64,000 nt of DNA. It comes from DATGSL01 sp964645585. GTDB taxonomy: Bacteria; Verrucomicrobiota; Verrucomicrobiia; Opitutales; T3Sed10-336. How positions within the stretch are numbered: position 1 is the stretch's first letter; every line of letters begins with the position of its first letter. Below, piece after piece: positions 26,158 through 35,093 of this stretch. Position numbers and translations under genes: made by a program. The stretch covers positions 10,144-74,143 of the forward strand of contig CAZYAN010000013.1 of NCBI GenBank assembly GCA_964645585.1, read 5' to 3'. The notes under the pieces were generated by a model, which saw nothing but the letters and a program-made list of their open reading frames with translations, did no database searches and was not told the origin of the DNA.

Positions 26158-27729
26158 CTACTTTGCGGTCTCGACGAATCGCTGTTCCCGGATGACGGTG
26201 ACCTTGATGACGCTTGGGTATTGGAGCTCGTCTTCGATTTTTGTTCGAATGGTGCGAGCGAGTTTGCGTGCGTCTTCGTCGCTCACTTCGTTCGGGGAGA
26301 CGACGACGCGAATTTCGCGGCCAGCTTGAATCGCGTAGGCTTCATGGACGCCGGGCAGGCTTGCTGCGAGCTGTTCGAGGCGCTCGAGGCGCAGCAGGTA
26401 GTTGCCTTGTGATTCCGCGCGTGCTCCGGGCCGGACAGCGGACAGCGTATCCGCCGCGATCAGCAGTCCGGCGTAGAGAGATTCCGCGGGAACCTCCTCG
26501 TGGTGAGCGGCGACGGCGTTGATCACCGCGTGCGGTTCGCCGTGGCGGCGCAGGAGATCGGCACCGATCAAGGCGTGGCTTCCTTCGTACTGCTGGTAGA
26601 GTGCCTTGCCGATATCGTGAAAAAGCCCGCAGCGTTTCGCGATGACGGGATCCAAGCCGAGCTCCGAGGCGAGCATGGAGCTGAGAAATGCGACCTCAAT
26701 CGAGTGGTCCAGCACATTTTGATTGAGCGCGTAGCGGTATTTCAACTGTCCGAGCACTTGGAGAATTTCGTGATGGACCCCGGTCAGGTTCAGGCGGTCG
26801 ATCGCCTCTTCTCCGTAGCGAATGACCTCGACGTCGACCTTTTCGGTCGCTTGACGGATCGACTCTTCGATGCTGGCGGGATGAATCCGCCCGTCAGCGA
26901 TCAGTTCTTCGAGCGCGATCTTGGCGATCTCGCGCCGAACCGGATCAAAACAGGAAATCAGGAGTGTGTCGGGGGATTCGTCGATAAGGATCGTCGTTCC
27001 GGTGGCGGCTTCGAAGCACTTAATATTGCGGCCTTCTCTGCCGATGATCCGCCCCTTCATTTCCTCGTTTGGCAGACTGACGATAGCAGCGACCGCGTCT
27101 TGATTCGGCTGGCTCGCCATCCGTTGCATCACCGCGATGAGGATCTGCCGGGCCTCATTTTCCACCTCCTTTTGCGACCGTTCGAGCAGCTCGCGCCGGT
27201 AATGGCGCATCTCGTCCCGACATTCTTGGGCGATCTCCTCGAGCAGCAGTTTGCGCGCTTCTTCAGAGGACAATTTCCCGGCCTCTTCGAGCAAACGGCG
27301 GTAGGTCCGAATTGTGTGGCCGAGACGCTGGCGGCCCTGCCGAAGCGAAAGCGATTCGCGATCAAACCGCTCCTTATCGCTCTCGAATTCGGCCTGTTTT
27401 TTCGTGAAAGCCTCTTCCTTTCGTGAGAGTTCCGTCTGACGCCGTTCCAGTTCGAGTTTGGAACGAGCTTCCGCGGCGCGAAGATCGGTCCACCGCTTTT
27501 CGATCTCTATTTCGGCCTTGCTCTTGATCTCGCGCGCGGTCAGCTCGGCTTCCTTGCTCGCGTAATAAAGAGTGGCTCTGGATCGTTCCTGTTCGAGTTT
27601 TCGCTGGCGAACGGTGAGAACCCAAACGAGAAAGGCCGTAAAAATAGCTCCAAGGAGGGCGGAAAAAAGAATCGCCCAAACGGCGCTTACTCCTTCCCCG
27701 GAACTATTTTCAATGAACAAAAGCAGCAT
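26158..27729 (-). CDS. rny: Ribonuclease Y
   Basis: A 523-residue membrane-anchored endoribonuclease that initiates mRNA decay. The order is as in the family: N-terminal transmembrane helix (about 15-40), a long charged coiled coil (about 45-200), a KH domain with GRIIGREGRNIKCFEAATG, and an HD domain containing HSIEVAFLSSMLASELG, the HDIGKA metal site and HHEEVPAESL. It ends in the conserved YPSVIKVTVIREQRFVE. The gene stands alone and is divergent from the Ski2-like helicase gene, with a long shared upstream space. Confidence 0.95.
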   Translation of the reverse strand: MLLLFIENSSGEGVSAVWAILFSALLGAIFTAFLVWVLTVRQRKLEQERSRATLYYASKEAELTAREIKSKAEIEIEKRWTDLRAAEARSKLELERRQTELSRKEEAFTKKQAEFESDKERFDRESLSLRQGRQRLGHTIRTYRRLLEEAGKLSSEEARKLLLEEIAQECRDEMRHYRRELLERSQKEVENEARQILIAVMQRMASQPNQDAVAAIVSLPNEEMKGRIIGREGRNIKCFEAATGTTILIDESPDTLLISCFDPVRREIAKIALEELIADGRIHPASIEESIRQATEKVDVEVIRYGEEAIDRLNLTGVHHEILQVLGQLKYRYALNQNVLDHSIEVAFLSSMLASELGLDPVIAKRCGLFHDIGKALYQQYEGSHALIGADLLRRHGEPHAVINAVAAHHEEVPAESLYAGLLIAADTLSAVRPGARAESQGNYLLRLERLEQLAASLPGVHEAYAIQAGREIRVVVSPNEVSDEDARKLARTIRTKIEDELQYPSVIKVTVIREQRFVETAK

Positions 27730-28102
27730 AGATAACGCCTGTTCGCGTGCCCTTTCGTTGTTCGTAATCGGCGTGATCCTAACGTCTTGCGAACCTTATC
27801 CCCAAGTTGGATCGGGAACAATGAAGGAAGTATCCTCCGCCTCTTGCGAAAATTCAACCCTCCTTTTTACCGACTGTCCTAAAAAGTTGCCTGCCAGTGA
27901 AGACGTGTCGGAGATTGTGCAGCTGATTGTGAACGCTTGGTCACGTGGAAAATCATCCGCTGCTGGGGCGCCAGCAACTTTGCCGCGGGGAAAAAGCCGG
28001 TGCGGTCTTGCCGGGAACGAACTTTCCGCGAAAGTAGGGTCCCGGCGCGCCTATGCGGTCGATGATCGTGCGGCTTCGCGCTCTTTGTCAATTTTGGGAA
28101 TC
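27730..28102. other. Long intergenic space between rny and the Ski2-like helicase gene
   Basis: About 370 bp without a recognised gene. Its composition is less GC-rich at third positions than neighbouring coding sequence. The helicase reading frame stays open through it, back to an ATG at 27713, and the first residues of that extension imitate a lipoprotein signal (FVIGVILTSC at about 27770-27799). No RNA gene signature (tRNA, RNase P, tmRNA, SRP) could be recognised. It should contain the two divergent promoters. Confidence 0.4.
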
Positions 28103-30568
28103 GTGCGTCAACCATTCGTGAACACCCTTGAGATCAATCTCCAGGTTCCGGATCTCTGGCAGCAGGAAGCGATGCGTCTGCTCCGTCAGGGAAAGGATGT
28201 TGTTCTCCATGCGCCGACGGGGGCGGGGAAGACGTATGTTTTTGAAAAATTCGTGGAGCGGGGATTTTCGGGGCGCGCGGTCTTCACCGTTCCGACGCGG
28301 GCGCTCGCGAACGACAAATTGCATGAGTGGCGGGCGCGCGGGTGGGATGTCGGGATCGCGACCGGCGACCTTGCCGAGAATCTGGACGCGAAGGTTGTCG
28401 TCGCAACGCTCGAGACGCAGAAGTCTCGCTTTCTTAAAGGGGCGGGTCCGGAGCTGTTTGTGGTCGATGAATACCAGATGCTCGGCGACAGTTCGCGCGG
28501 TTTGAGCTACGAACTCGCGCTGGCGCTGCTGCCGCCGGAGACGCGGCTTTTGCTTTTGAGCGGAAGCGTCGGCAATCCGGAACACGTGGTCGAATGGCTG
28601 CGGCGGATCGGACGGGATGCGGTTCTTGTTTCGCACGAGGAGCGAGCAGTCCCCCAGGAGGAGATTTTCCTCGAGGCGCTTGGCGGCAACGTGCCGTCGA
28701 GCATCACCGGATTTTGGCCGCGGCTGCTGGCGAGGGCGCTGCTGGCGGACCTTGGTCCGATTCTTGTTTTTGCTCCGCAGCGAAAAGGGGCCGAACAATT
28801 AGCGCGAATGTTTGCCGGGGCGTTTCCGGTTGACGAGCCGCTGGCGCTTTCCGATGAGCAGCGCCGCCTGGCGGGGGCCAAACTGACGAGGATGCTCGCG
28901 CGCCGGGTCGCGTATCATCACAGTGGATTGAGCTACCGCCAGCGGGCGGGACTGATTGAGCCGCTGGCGAAGGCGGGCCAGCTGCGGATTGTGGTTGCGA
29001 CAACCGGGCTGGCCGCGGGCATTAATTTCTCCATGCGTTCGGTGCTGATCAGTGACCGCGAGTATCGCGTCGGCAATTTTTACGAGGAAGTTCGGCCAGA
29101 CGAACTGTTGCAGATGTTCGGGCGTGCCGGCCGCCGCGGGCTTGACGAGATCGGTTACATTTTAGTCGCTCCGGACCGTCCGCGATTGAGTGACGCTCGG
29201 CCGTTGTACCTGCGCCGGTCGCGTCAGGTCGACTGGCCGAGCTTGATCGGTGTCATGCAGGCCGCGGTCGAGGAAGGCCGTCCTCCGTTTAGTGAAGCAC
29301 TTCGCACCTGTGAACGGCTCTTCAGCACGCAGAAGATTCCGCTTGGAGTGGAACACAGTTTGCGGTCGGGTCCGCGTCCGTGCGGTTTGATGGTCGATGG
29401 AGAGCGTGCGCATTTCGCGCGGCCGAGGGTGATCGAGATGCGCAATTCGCGTGGAGAATGGGAGCGCAAACCATCGATGCCGGTGGAGGCGGCGCTCGGG
29501 GAAGCATTGGTGTGGCGTGATGACCGGTGGCGCCGGGCCTTGGCTTCGGCAGACTCGCTCGACGACATTGGAAAGGGAAGCCTTTGCCGCCTGCCGGGGA
29601 AGCTCCGGAAGTATGGCCGGGCCATCGCGGCAGGGACAAGGGACACGAAGGATTTGTCCCGTGTGCGCCTTGTCAAACCGTTGCGGCGGGAGCTGCGTGC
29701 GCGGGGGATGGAGGTCGCGCAATCGCTGTCGGAAGAAGATTTTCGCTCGCGCATTGTGCCGCTCCTTTCCGAGATTTTCGGCGGCGGTCGCGTCGTGGAT
29801 ATCGTGCAAAAAGGCAACGCGGTCAACGTCCGACTCGATTATTCCGATGTGCCAGTTCGCGCGTGGCGTGATTCTCACGGTGCCAAACTGATGAATCCGC
29901 CGGAACGCAAGGAGTATCCGGAAGTTTGCCGCGCCTGCGATCAATTGCGAATTTGCACCGAAGAAATCGTGCGCAAGCTGTCGCCGGCGTACTCTTGGAG
30001 GAAGCTTGGTCTGATCGAAGCGGATGGGACCCCGACGCGGCGGGGCATCCTTTTCAGCTATTTCTATCGGGGCGAAGGTCTGGCTGTTGCGGCCGCACTG
30101 GAAGATGAAAGCTATTCCGTGAGCGACCTTGTCTACGATCTTGCCAATCTGCGGGCGGGACATCGTTTCGGGGAAGAAGAGATTGCTCGCGGTTCGCGCT
30201 TGGGGACGATCTGTCGGGAAGTTTATCCGCCGGAGAATTTCCCCGGCTACCTCGAAGGAGGGGTGCCGCCCGGATTTGGGGATGGCGCCTCGGAGGTCTT
30301 GCGGGAGGCGGAGGCAAGTCCGGCGGCGAAGCGCGAACGAGCGGGCGACATCCTCCGTGCGGGTGATATTGAACGCGCGTTGCTCGAGTGGCGCAGCCTG
30401 TTGCGACAAATCGCGCAGGCGCCGGATTATGCGTGGGAGCGGTGGCGGGAACTGCAATCGGAGGCGCGCCGGATGCTTGCGCGGACGGAACCGCTGGAAT
30501 CGCGCCTCGATTTTCCGCCGCTCACGCAGGCCCAGCGCCGGCGCTGCAGCCATGTTCTGCGTGTATGA
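28103..30568 (+). CDS. Ski2-like superfamily II helicase
   Basis: An 821-residue helicase. Visible motifs are a Q-like LQVPDLWQQEA, motif I APTGAGKT (about residue 40), Ia VPTRALANDK, II as VVDEYQML (DEYQ, about 122), III LLSGSVGN, V ATTGLAAGINF and VI QMFGRAGRRGLDEIG (about 340). The last is characteristic of the Ski2/Mtr4 group. The C-terminal half contains a CRACDQLRIC cluster (three Cys) and no recognised domain. An RNA role is plausible by family and by its position next to rny, but this is inference. The start is uncertain: GTG at 28103 follows GGGAA, GTG at 28118 is possible, and no ATG lies close. Confidence 0.75.
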   Translation: MRQPFVNTLEINLQVPDLWQQEAMRLLRQGKDVVLHAPTGAGKTYVFEKFVERGFSGRAVFTVPTRALANDKLHEWRARGWDVGIATGDLAENLDAKVVVATLETQKSRFLKGAGPELFVVDEYQMLGDSSRGLSYELALALLPPETRLLLLSGSVGNPEHVVEWLRRIGRDAVLVSHEERAVPQEEIFLEALGGNVPSSITGFWPRLLARALLADLGPILVFAPQRKGAEQLARMFAGAFPVDEPLALSDEQRRLAGAKLTRMLARRVAYHHSGLSYRQRAGLIEPLAKAGQLRIVVATTGLAAGINFSMRSVLISDREYRVGNFYEEVRPDELLQMFGRAGRRGLDEIGYILVAPDRPRLSDARPLYLRRSRQVDWPSLIGVMQAAVEEGRPPFSEALRTCERLFSTQKIPLGVEHSLRSGPRPCGLMVDGERAHFARPRVIEMRNSRGEWERKPSMPVEAALGEALVWRDDRWRRALASADSLDDIGKGSLCRLPGKLRKYGRAIAAGTRDTKDLSRVRLVKPLRRELRARGMEVAQSLSEEDFRSRIVPLLSEIFGGGRVVDIVQKGNAVNVRLDYSDVPVRAWRDSHGAKLMNPPERKEYPEVCRACDQLRICTEEIVRKLSPAYSWRKLGLIEADGTPTRRGILFSYFYRGEGLAVAAALEDESYSVSDLVYDLANLRAGHRFGEEEIARGSRLGTICREVYPPENFPGYLEGGVPPGFGDGASEVLREAEASPAAKRERAGDILRAGDIERALLEWRSLLRQIAQAPDYAWERWRELQSEARRMLARTEPLESRLDFPPLTQAQRRRCSHVLRV

Positions 30569-30647
30569 GTGTGTCGGAGAAGAAACGAGGAGTTTGGCGT
30601 AGTTCCAAGCTTGCCGGTGAGCGCGCGCCGGGTGTTGACTTGCGTCG

Positions 30648-32150
30648 ATGAGACGGAAACTCGTTCAGGAGATTTTGATGGCGCGTCAGCGTGTGTATGC
30701 GGCGGCACCGCCGACGCCGTTGGAGCGTGTGACGATTCCGTCCTTGTCGGCGGATGTGTTTTTGAAACGGGAAGATTTGTCGCCGATTCACTCGTACAAA
30801 TGGCGCGGCGCGTTTAACCGAATGGCGATCCTGTCGTCCGCGGAGCGGGAGAAAGGGGTGATCTGCGCGTCAGCCGGCAATCACGCGCAAGGGGTCGCCG
30901 CCGCGGCGAGAAAGCTTGGGGCTCGCGCGACGATCTACATGCCGCGGTCCACGCCGAAGATGAAACAGGCGGCGGTTCGCCTGCATGGCGGCGATGCGGT
31001 GGAGGTGGTGCTGGTCGGCGACACGTATGATGCCGCCTCGGCCGCGGCGCATGAGGCGGCCGCGGCGAGCGGTGCTGTCTTTGTGCATCCGTACGACGAC
31101 TGGGCGACGATGGGAGGGCAGGGGACCATGGCGGATGAGATTGTCATGTCGGGGGAAGGACCGTTTGACGTCGCATTTTTGCAGATCGGCGGCGGAGGAA
31201 TGGCCGCGGCGGTGGCTGGCTGGCTTCGGACGTATTGGCCGGAGATGCGAATCATCGGGGTGGAAGGGCGTGACCAGGCATCGATGAGCGCGGCCTTCCA
31301 AGCGGGGGTGCCGGTGACGCTTGATTACGTTGACGTCTTTTGCGACGGCACCGCGGTAAAGCGGGCGGGGGATTTGACGTATCCACTTTGTCGTGACCTG
31401 CTGGATGAGATCGTAACGGTTACAAACGACGAAGTTTCGGCGGCGATTCAGTTGCTGTGGGAGACGCGGCGCTGTGTGCCGGAGCCGTCGGGAGCGATGG
31501 GACTGGCCGGCTTGCTGCAGCGGCGGGAAGAGGTAGCCGGAAAACGGGCTCTTGCGATCATCTGCGGGGCGAACGTCGATTTCGCGCAACTCGGCCTGAT
31601 CGCGCGTAACGCGGGAGTTGGTGCCGCGCGCCGGCGTTATTTGCGATTTGAAATTGGGGAGCGGCCGAAGGCGATGCTCCGTTTGCTGCAGGAACAGCTC
31701 GCCGGGCTGAATATTGTCGAGTTTCAATACGGCAAGCTGGATCCGGAGCGTGCTTGGCCGGTGATCGGTTTTGATGCCTCGCCGCCGGCTTATGAGCGGC
31801 TGGAGCGTCAATTGCGGGAGGCGAAGATTCCGTTCTCGGAAGTGACGAACCAGGAGGATGTCGAGTTCAGGATCATTCATTATCGCGCGCGGATGATGAA
31901 TCGGCCGTTGTTTATTAAACTGGAATTTCCGGAGCGCGTCGGTGCGCTGCACGATTTCCTCGAACAAGCCGGCGACCTGGCGAATATCTGTTATTTCAAT
32001 TACAGTTACAGCGGTGAACGCGTTGGCCGGGCGCTGATGGGATTGGAGTTTGCGTCCGACGAGGAGCGGGCGCAATTTGAACAAGTGCTTGAGGCTGTCG
32101 GTTATGCCTATTCGAAAGTGCAACAGCCGGCCCTGGAGCGGATTCTTTAA
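30648..32150 (+). CDS. ilvA: Threonine ammonia-lyase, biosynthetic
   Basis: A 500-residue PLP enzyme that deaminates threonine to 2-oxobutanoate, the entry to isoleucine synthesis. The catalytic domain contains the Schiff-base Lys51 in HSYKWRGA, CASAGNHAQGVA, the glycine-rich phosphate-binding loop IGGGGMAAA and EPSGAMGLAGL. The C-terminal about 170 residues form the regulatory ACT-like region (FIKLEFPERVGALHDFLEQ and a preceding diverged copy), as expected for the isoleucine-inhibited long form. hemW follows 11 nt after the stop. Confidence 0.93.
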   Translation: MRRKLVQEILMARQRVYAAAPPTPLERVTIPSLSADVFLKREDLSPIHSYKWRGAFNRMAILSSAEREKGVICASAGNHAQGVAAAARKLGARATIYMPRSTPKMKQAAVRLHGGDAVEVVLVGDTYDAASAAAHEAAAASGAVFVHPYDDWATMGGQGTMADEIVMSGEGPFDVAFLQIGGGGMAAAVAGWLRTYWPEMRIIGVEGRDQASMSAAFQAGVPVTLDYVDVFCDGTAVKRAGDLTYPLCRDLLDEIVTVTNDEVSAAIQLLWETRRCVPEPSGAMGLAGLLQRREEVAGKRALAIICGANVDFAQLGLIARNAGVGAARRRYLRFEIGERPKAMLRLLQEQLAGLNIVEFQYGKLDPERAWPVIGFDASPPAYERLERQLREAKIPFSEVTNQEDVEFRIIHYRARMMNRPLFIKLEFPERVGALHDFLEQAGDLANICYFNYSYSGERVGRALMGLEFASDEERAQFEQVLEAVGYAYSKVQQPALERIL

Positions 32151-32161
32151 TTTTACGAGCA

Positions 32162-33349
32162 ATGTCAGGAAAGGTGGCGGCGGCAAGGGAAAGCGTTTCT
32201 TGTCTGCCCGTGCCAAACGGGGGGACGGTCGGACTGTACGTGCATGTGCCGTTTTGCTCGACCACCTGCGATTTTTGCGCGTTTTATCAGCAACGCCCTG
32301 AACGCGGAGATTTTGACCGGTTTGTCGACGGGATTGAGCGGGAGCTGGAGCTGGTTGATCGGCCGATACCGGCGGCGACCGTTTTTTGGGGCGGAGGAAC
32401 GCCGGGACTCCTGCCGCCGGAATCGATTCGGCGGCTTGGGCAGGCGTTGCGTCAGGCGATGGCCGAGGATCCGCTCGAGTGGACTGTGGAGCTGACGCCG
32501 GGGTGCGTTGGAAATGCCCGATTGGAAGCGCTGCGGGAGATTGGGGTGACGCGGATTTCGCTGGGGGCGCAGTCGTTTCAGCCCAGACTGCTCGATGCGC
32601 TTGGCCGCCGGCATCCAAGGGAAAAGATTTTTGCGGCGTATGATCTCTTGCGTCGGCACGCCTTTGAGAACGTGAATCTCGATCTGATGTTTGCGCTGCC
32701 CGGGCAGAGCCTCGATGAGTGGATCGGGGATCTTCGGGAAGCGGTGGCGTTGCAGCCGGAGCACCTCTCGACCTATTGCCTGACGTTTGAGGAGGACACG
32801 GCACTTTATGTAAAATTGGCGAACGGAGAAGTGACGATCGATGAAGAGAAGGAAGTCGCTTTTTACCGGACCGCGTGGAATGTTCTGGGTGAGGCGGGGT
32901 TTCAACAGTATGAAGTTTCAAACTACGCCCGCCCGAACTATTCCTGTATTCATAATGTAAATACTTGGAGAATGGGGGAGTGGATTGGCCTTGGGCCGGC
33001 CGCGGCTTCCCAGAGCCGAGGATGGCGGTCTTCCAATCCCGCGAATCTTTCGGTTTGGCTGGAGGGACTTGCGTCCGGGATTCGCTCGACCGATCAGGTC
33101 ACCGAAGTTTCTCCCGAATTGCTCGCGTGCGACCTGCTGATTTTCGGACTGCGAATGAATGCGGGAATCGACCTGGGGCAGGTTGAGGAGCGGCTGGGCC
33201 GTACGTTGCCGGCGAATGTCACGGCGGTGCTCGATCAGTGTGTCGAAGAAGATCTGCTGGAATGCGAAGAAAGATGGATCCGTCTGACCGATGCCGGTCG
33301 ACTGGTTGCCGACCGAATCGGCGGCGAGATTCTTAGCGCGTTCGGCTAG
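32162..33349 (+). CDS. hemW: HemW-like radical SAM haem chaperone
   Basis: A 395-residue radical SAM protein of the coproporphyrinogen III oxidase-like group. The [4Fe-4S] motif is HVPFCSTTCDFCAF (C-x3-C-x2-C), followed by the SAM-binding FWGGGTPGLL and the RISLGAQSF and DLMFALPGQSLDEW segments. The C-terminal HemN-like region includes YEVSNYARPNYSCIHN and GLGPAAAS. HemW proteins bind and transfer haem rather than oxidising coproporphyrinogen; the short N-terminus, lacking the extra segment of true HemN, fits that. The start is the ATG at 32162, close behind ilvA. Confidence 0.88.
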   Translation: MSGKVAAARESVSCLPVPNGGTVGLYVHVPFCSTTCDFCAFYQQRPERGDFDRFVDGIERELELVDRPIPAATVFWGGGTPGLLPPESIRRLGQALRQAMAEDPLEWTVELTPGCVGNARLEALREIGVTRISLGAQSFQPRLLDALGRRHPREKIFAAYDLLRRHAFENVNLDLMFALPGQSLDEWIGDLREAVALQPEHLSTYCLTFEEDTALYVKLANGEVTIDEEKEVAFYRTAWNVLGEAGFQQYEVSNYARPNYSCIHNVNTWRMGEWIGLGPAAASQSRGWRSSNPANLSVWLEGLASGIRSTDQVTEVSPELLACDLLIFGLRMNAGIDLGQVEERLGRTLPANVTAVLDQCVEEDLLECEERWIRLTDAGRLVADRIGGEILSAFG

Positions 33350-33408
33350 TTTTTGGGAAAGGAAAAAATGGATGACAGCGCGCCGCATCCGCGTTGGATT
33401 GTCCTGTG

Positions 33409-34806
33409 ATGAAGATCAAAATCCAAGCAATCGTGGCTGCCCTGTTTCTTCTCCCCCTGGTCATTGCGTCAGCCGCGTTGAATATTCGCGACTTTGGGGC
33501 GGTTGGCGACGGCGAAACCGATGACACGGAGGCGATCGAGCGCGCGGTCGCCGAAGGGGAGGGCGTTATCCAATTTTCGAAGGGGGATTACCGGATTACC
33601 CGCACGATCGAGGTGCGTCTCGACGAAGGGCGGCGGATCAGTCTGGATGGAGAATCCGGCAGCGGGCGAGTCTTGATGGCGGGGCCGGGGCCGGCGTTTC
33701 GTTTTATTGGAACCCATGACGGCACCGCGCTTGCGACGACGTTCGCCCAAGGAGTTCTGAGCCGCGAGCGGATGCCGCGGATCACCGGCTTGGAAGTTTT
33801 TGGCGCTCACCCGGAGGCTGATGGCTTGGAATTTGTCCGAACAATGCAGGCGATTGTCTCGAATGTCTTGATTCGTGATGTTCGCGTGGGGATCCGTTTT
33901 ACCGAGCGAAACCGCAACGTAATCATCGACTCCGGCCATATCTACAATTGCGCGCAAGTCGGAATTTTATTCGACGAGGTCAACCTTCACCAAGCTGTCA
34001 TTACGAGCAGCCATATCAGCTACAATAAAGGCGGCGGCATCGTAATTCGCGGCGGCGCGGTTCGAAATGTACAGATCACGGGCAACGATATCGAATACAA
34101 CTACGACGAGGAGGCCGGGGAATCGAACGACGTTTTGATCGACGTCAGCCAAGGCGGCAGCGTCCGGGAAGGCACAATTGTCAGCAATACCATTCAGGCT
34201 CGCTACAGTCCCGGCGGCGCGAATATCCGTTTCCGCGGAAACCCGAAAGACCCCGCCAAGATCGGATTTTGGAGTATTTCGGGGAATCATATCAGCAATC
34301 AGCGGGTCAATATTCATATCGACAGCGCCCGCGGAATCTCGATATCGGGCAACGACTTTATCCTCGGCCGGGATCAGACGCTGCTGATCGAAAACAGCCG
34401 GCATATTTCGTTTTCCGGAAACGTTTCCGATTATAATCCCGATTACTACCGGAACCCTCTTTACGCCGGAACGGAGAACGGCATCGCGATCCGTGACTCC
34501 GAGGGGATCACGTTGAGCAGTTTTATTCTCGATGGCGCAGAGCAGGGAAGTTTGAAAGAGGGCGGCGCGGTAGAGATTTCCGGGAGCCGGAATATCACGA
34601 TTGCCGCGAGTCAAATCCTCAACTTCGCCCATCGCGGCATCTGGGTCTCCGGGAGCGAGAATATCCGCGTCGCGGGCAATATCATCCTTGGAAAAACCGA
34701 AAGTCACGCGCCGGCCGTCACTGTCGCAAAAGACGTAAAAGGGGCCGTCATCCGCGACAACATCACTCGCGAAAACGAAGTTGCCGCGGAAGGGGAGCCG
34801 GATTGA
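33409..34806 (+). CDS. Secreted right-handed beta-helix protein (pectate-lyase-3-like)
   Basis: A 465-residue exported protein. A signal peptide (MKIKIQAIVAALFLLPLVIASAA) is followed directly by LNIRDFGAVGDGETDDTEAIERA, the classic start of pectate-lyase-3/GH28-type beta-helix domains, then about 15 parallel beta-helix turns with ISGN/ITGN/VAGN Asn ladder motifs. Likely a polysaccharide lyase, hydrolase or surface-binding protein, but no conserved catalytic triad could be picked out. The ATG at 33409 is chosen since it begins the signal peptide; an ATG 15 nt upstream is also in frame. Confidence 0.78.
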   Translation: MKIKIQAIVAALFLLPLVIASAALNIRDFGAVGDGETDDTEAIERAVAEGEGVIQFSKGDYRITRTIEVRLDEGRRISLDGESGSGRVLMAGPGPAFRFIGTHDGTALATTFAQGVLSRERMPRITGLEVFGAHPEADGLEFVRTMQAIVSNVLIRDVRVGIRFTERNRNVIIDSGHIYNCAQVGILFDEVNLHQAVITSSHISYNKGGGIVIRGGAVRNVQITGNDIEYNYDEEAGESNDVLIDVSQGGSVREGTIVSNTIQARYSPGGANIRFRGNPKDPAKIGFWSISGNHISNQRVNIHIDSARGISISGNDFILGRDQTLLIENSRHISFSGNVSDYNPDYYRNPLYAGTENGIAIRDSEGITLSSFILDGAEQGSLKEGGAVEISGSRNITIAASQILNFAHRGIWVSGSENIRVAGNIILGKTESHAPAVTVAKDVKGAVIRDNITRENEVAAEGEPD

Positions 34807-34866
34807 AAAGAACGAATATCCCGGACACCCGCGGGTTGCTGGCAGCTGGAGGCTGGCTTGAGCCGA

Positions 34867-35052
34867 TTACTCGCGACGGGCAGACCGGGAAACCCGACGG
34901 GAGACGATCAAAGCGGCGAGGCCCAAGGCGCCGATAATGCCATAGGTGGAAGGTTCGGGAACCGGAGTAAACGCGGGATTAAACTGGAGTCCGCCAACGA
35001 GTACGGCCGCCGGGTTTTCACCGTTTGGGTTTCGAGCGTTACTCGCGCTGAC
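34867..35052 (-). pseudogene. Orphan C-terminal stub of a PEP-CTERM protein
   Basis: On the minus strand 61 residues are open, from just after an in-frame TAA (35053-35055) to TAA at 34867. The sequence ends VPEPSTYGIIGALGLAALIV followed by SRRVSRSARRE. This is a complete PEP-CTERM sorting signal: VPEPSTYG, a hydrophobic helix and an Arg-rich tail. It is preceded by NPNGENPAAVLVGGLQFNPAF, which resembles the end of a passenger domain. There is no start codon, and only 41 nt separate it from the HAD gene stop, so the rest of the gene is missing. It is best explained as the remnant of a deleted PEP-CTERM protein. No exosortase gene lies in the window. Confidence 0.7.
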
Positions 35053-35093
35053 TTAGAGTTTGTTAATTCGCGAATAGGGCCGCACTGTGCGGA

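Noticed and set aside
27730..28102. Possible structural RNA gene (6S, RNase P, tmRNA) in the rny-helicase gap
   Set aside because: None of the conserved sequence blocks of these RNAs could be found by eye.
29162..30553. A 463-codon minus-strand frame opposite the Ski2-like helicase
   Set aside because: A shadow of the helicase gene with no recognisable domain.
30870..32921. A 683-codon minus-strand open frame opposite ilvA and hemW
   Set aside because: It covers two clearly conserved plus-strand genes; its composition (Arg/Pro/Ser-rich, no domain) is typical of the antisense of high-GC coding sequence.
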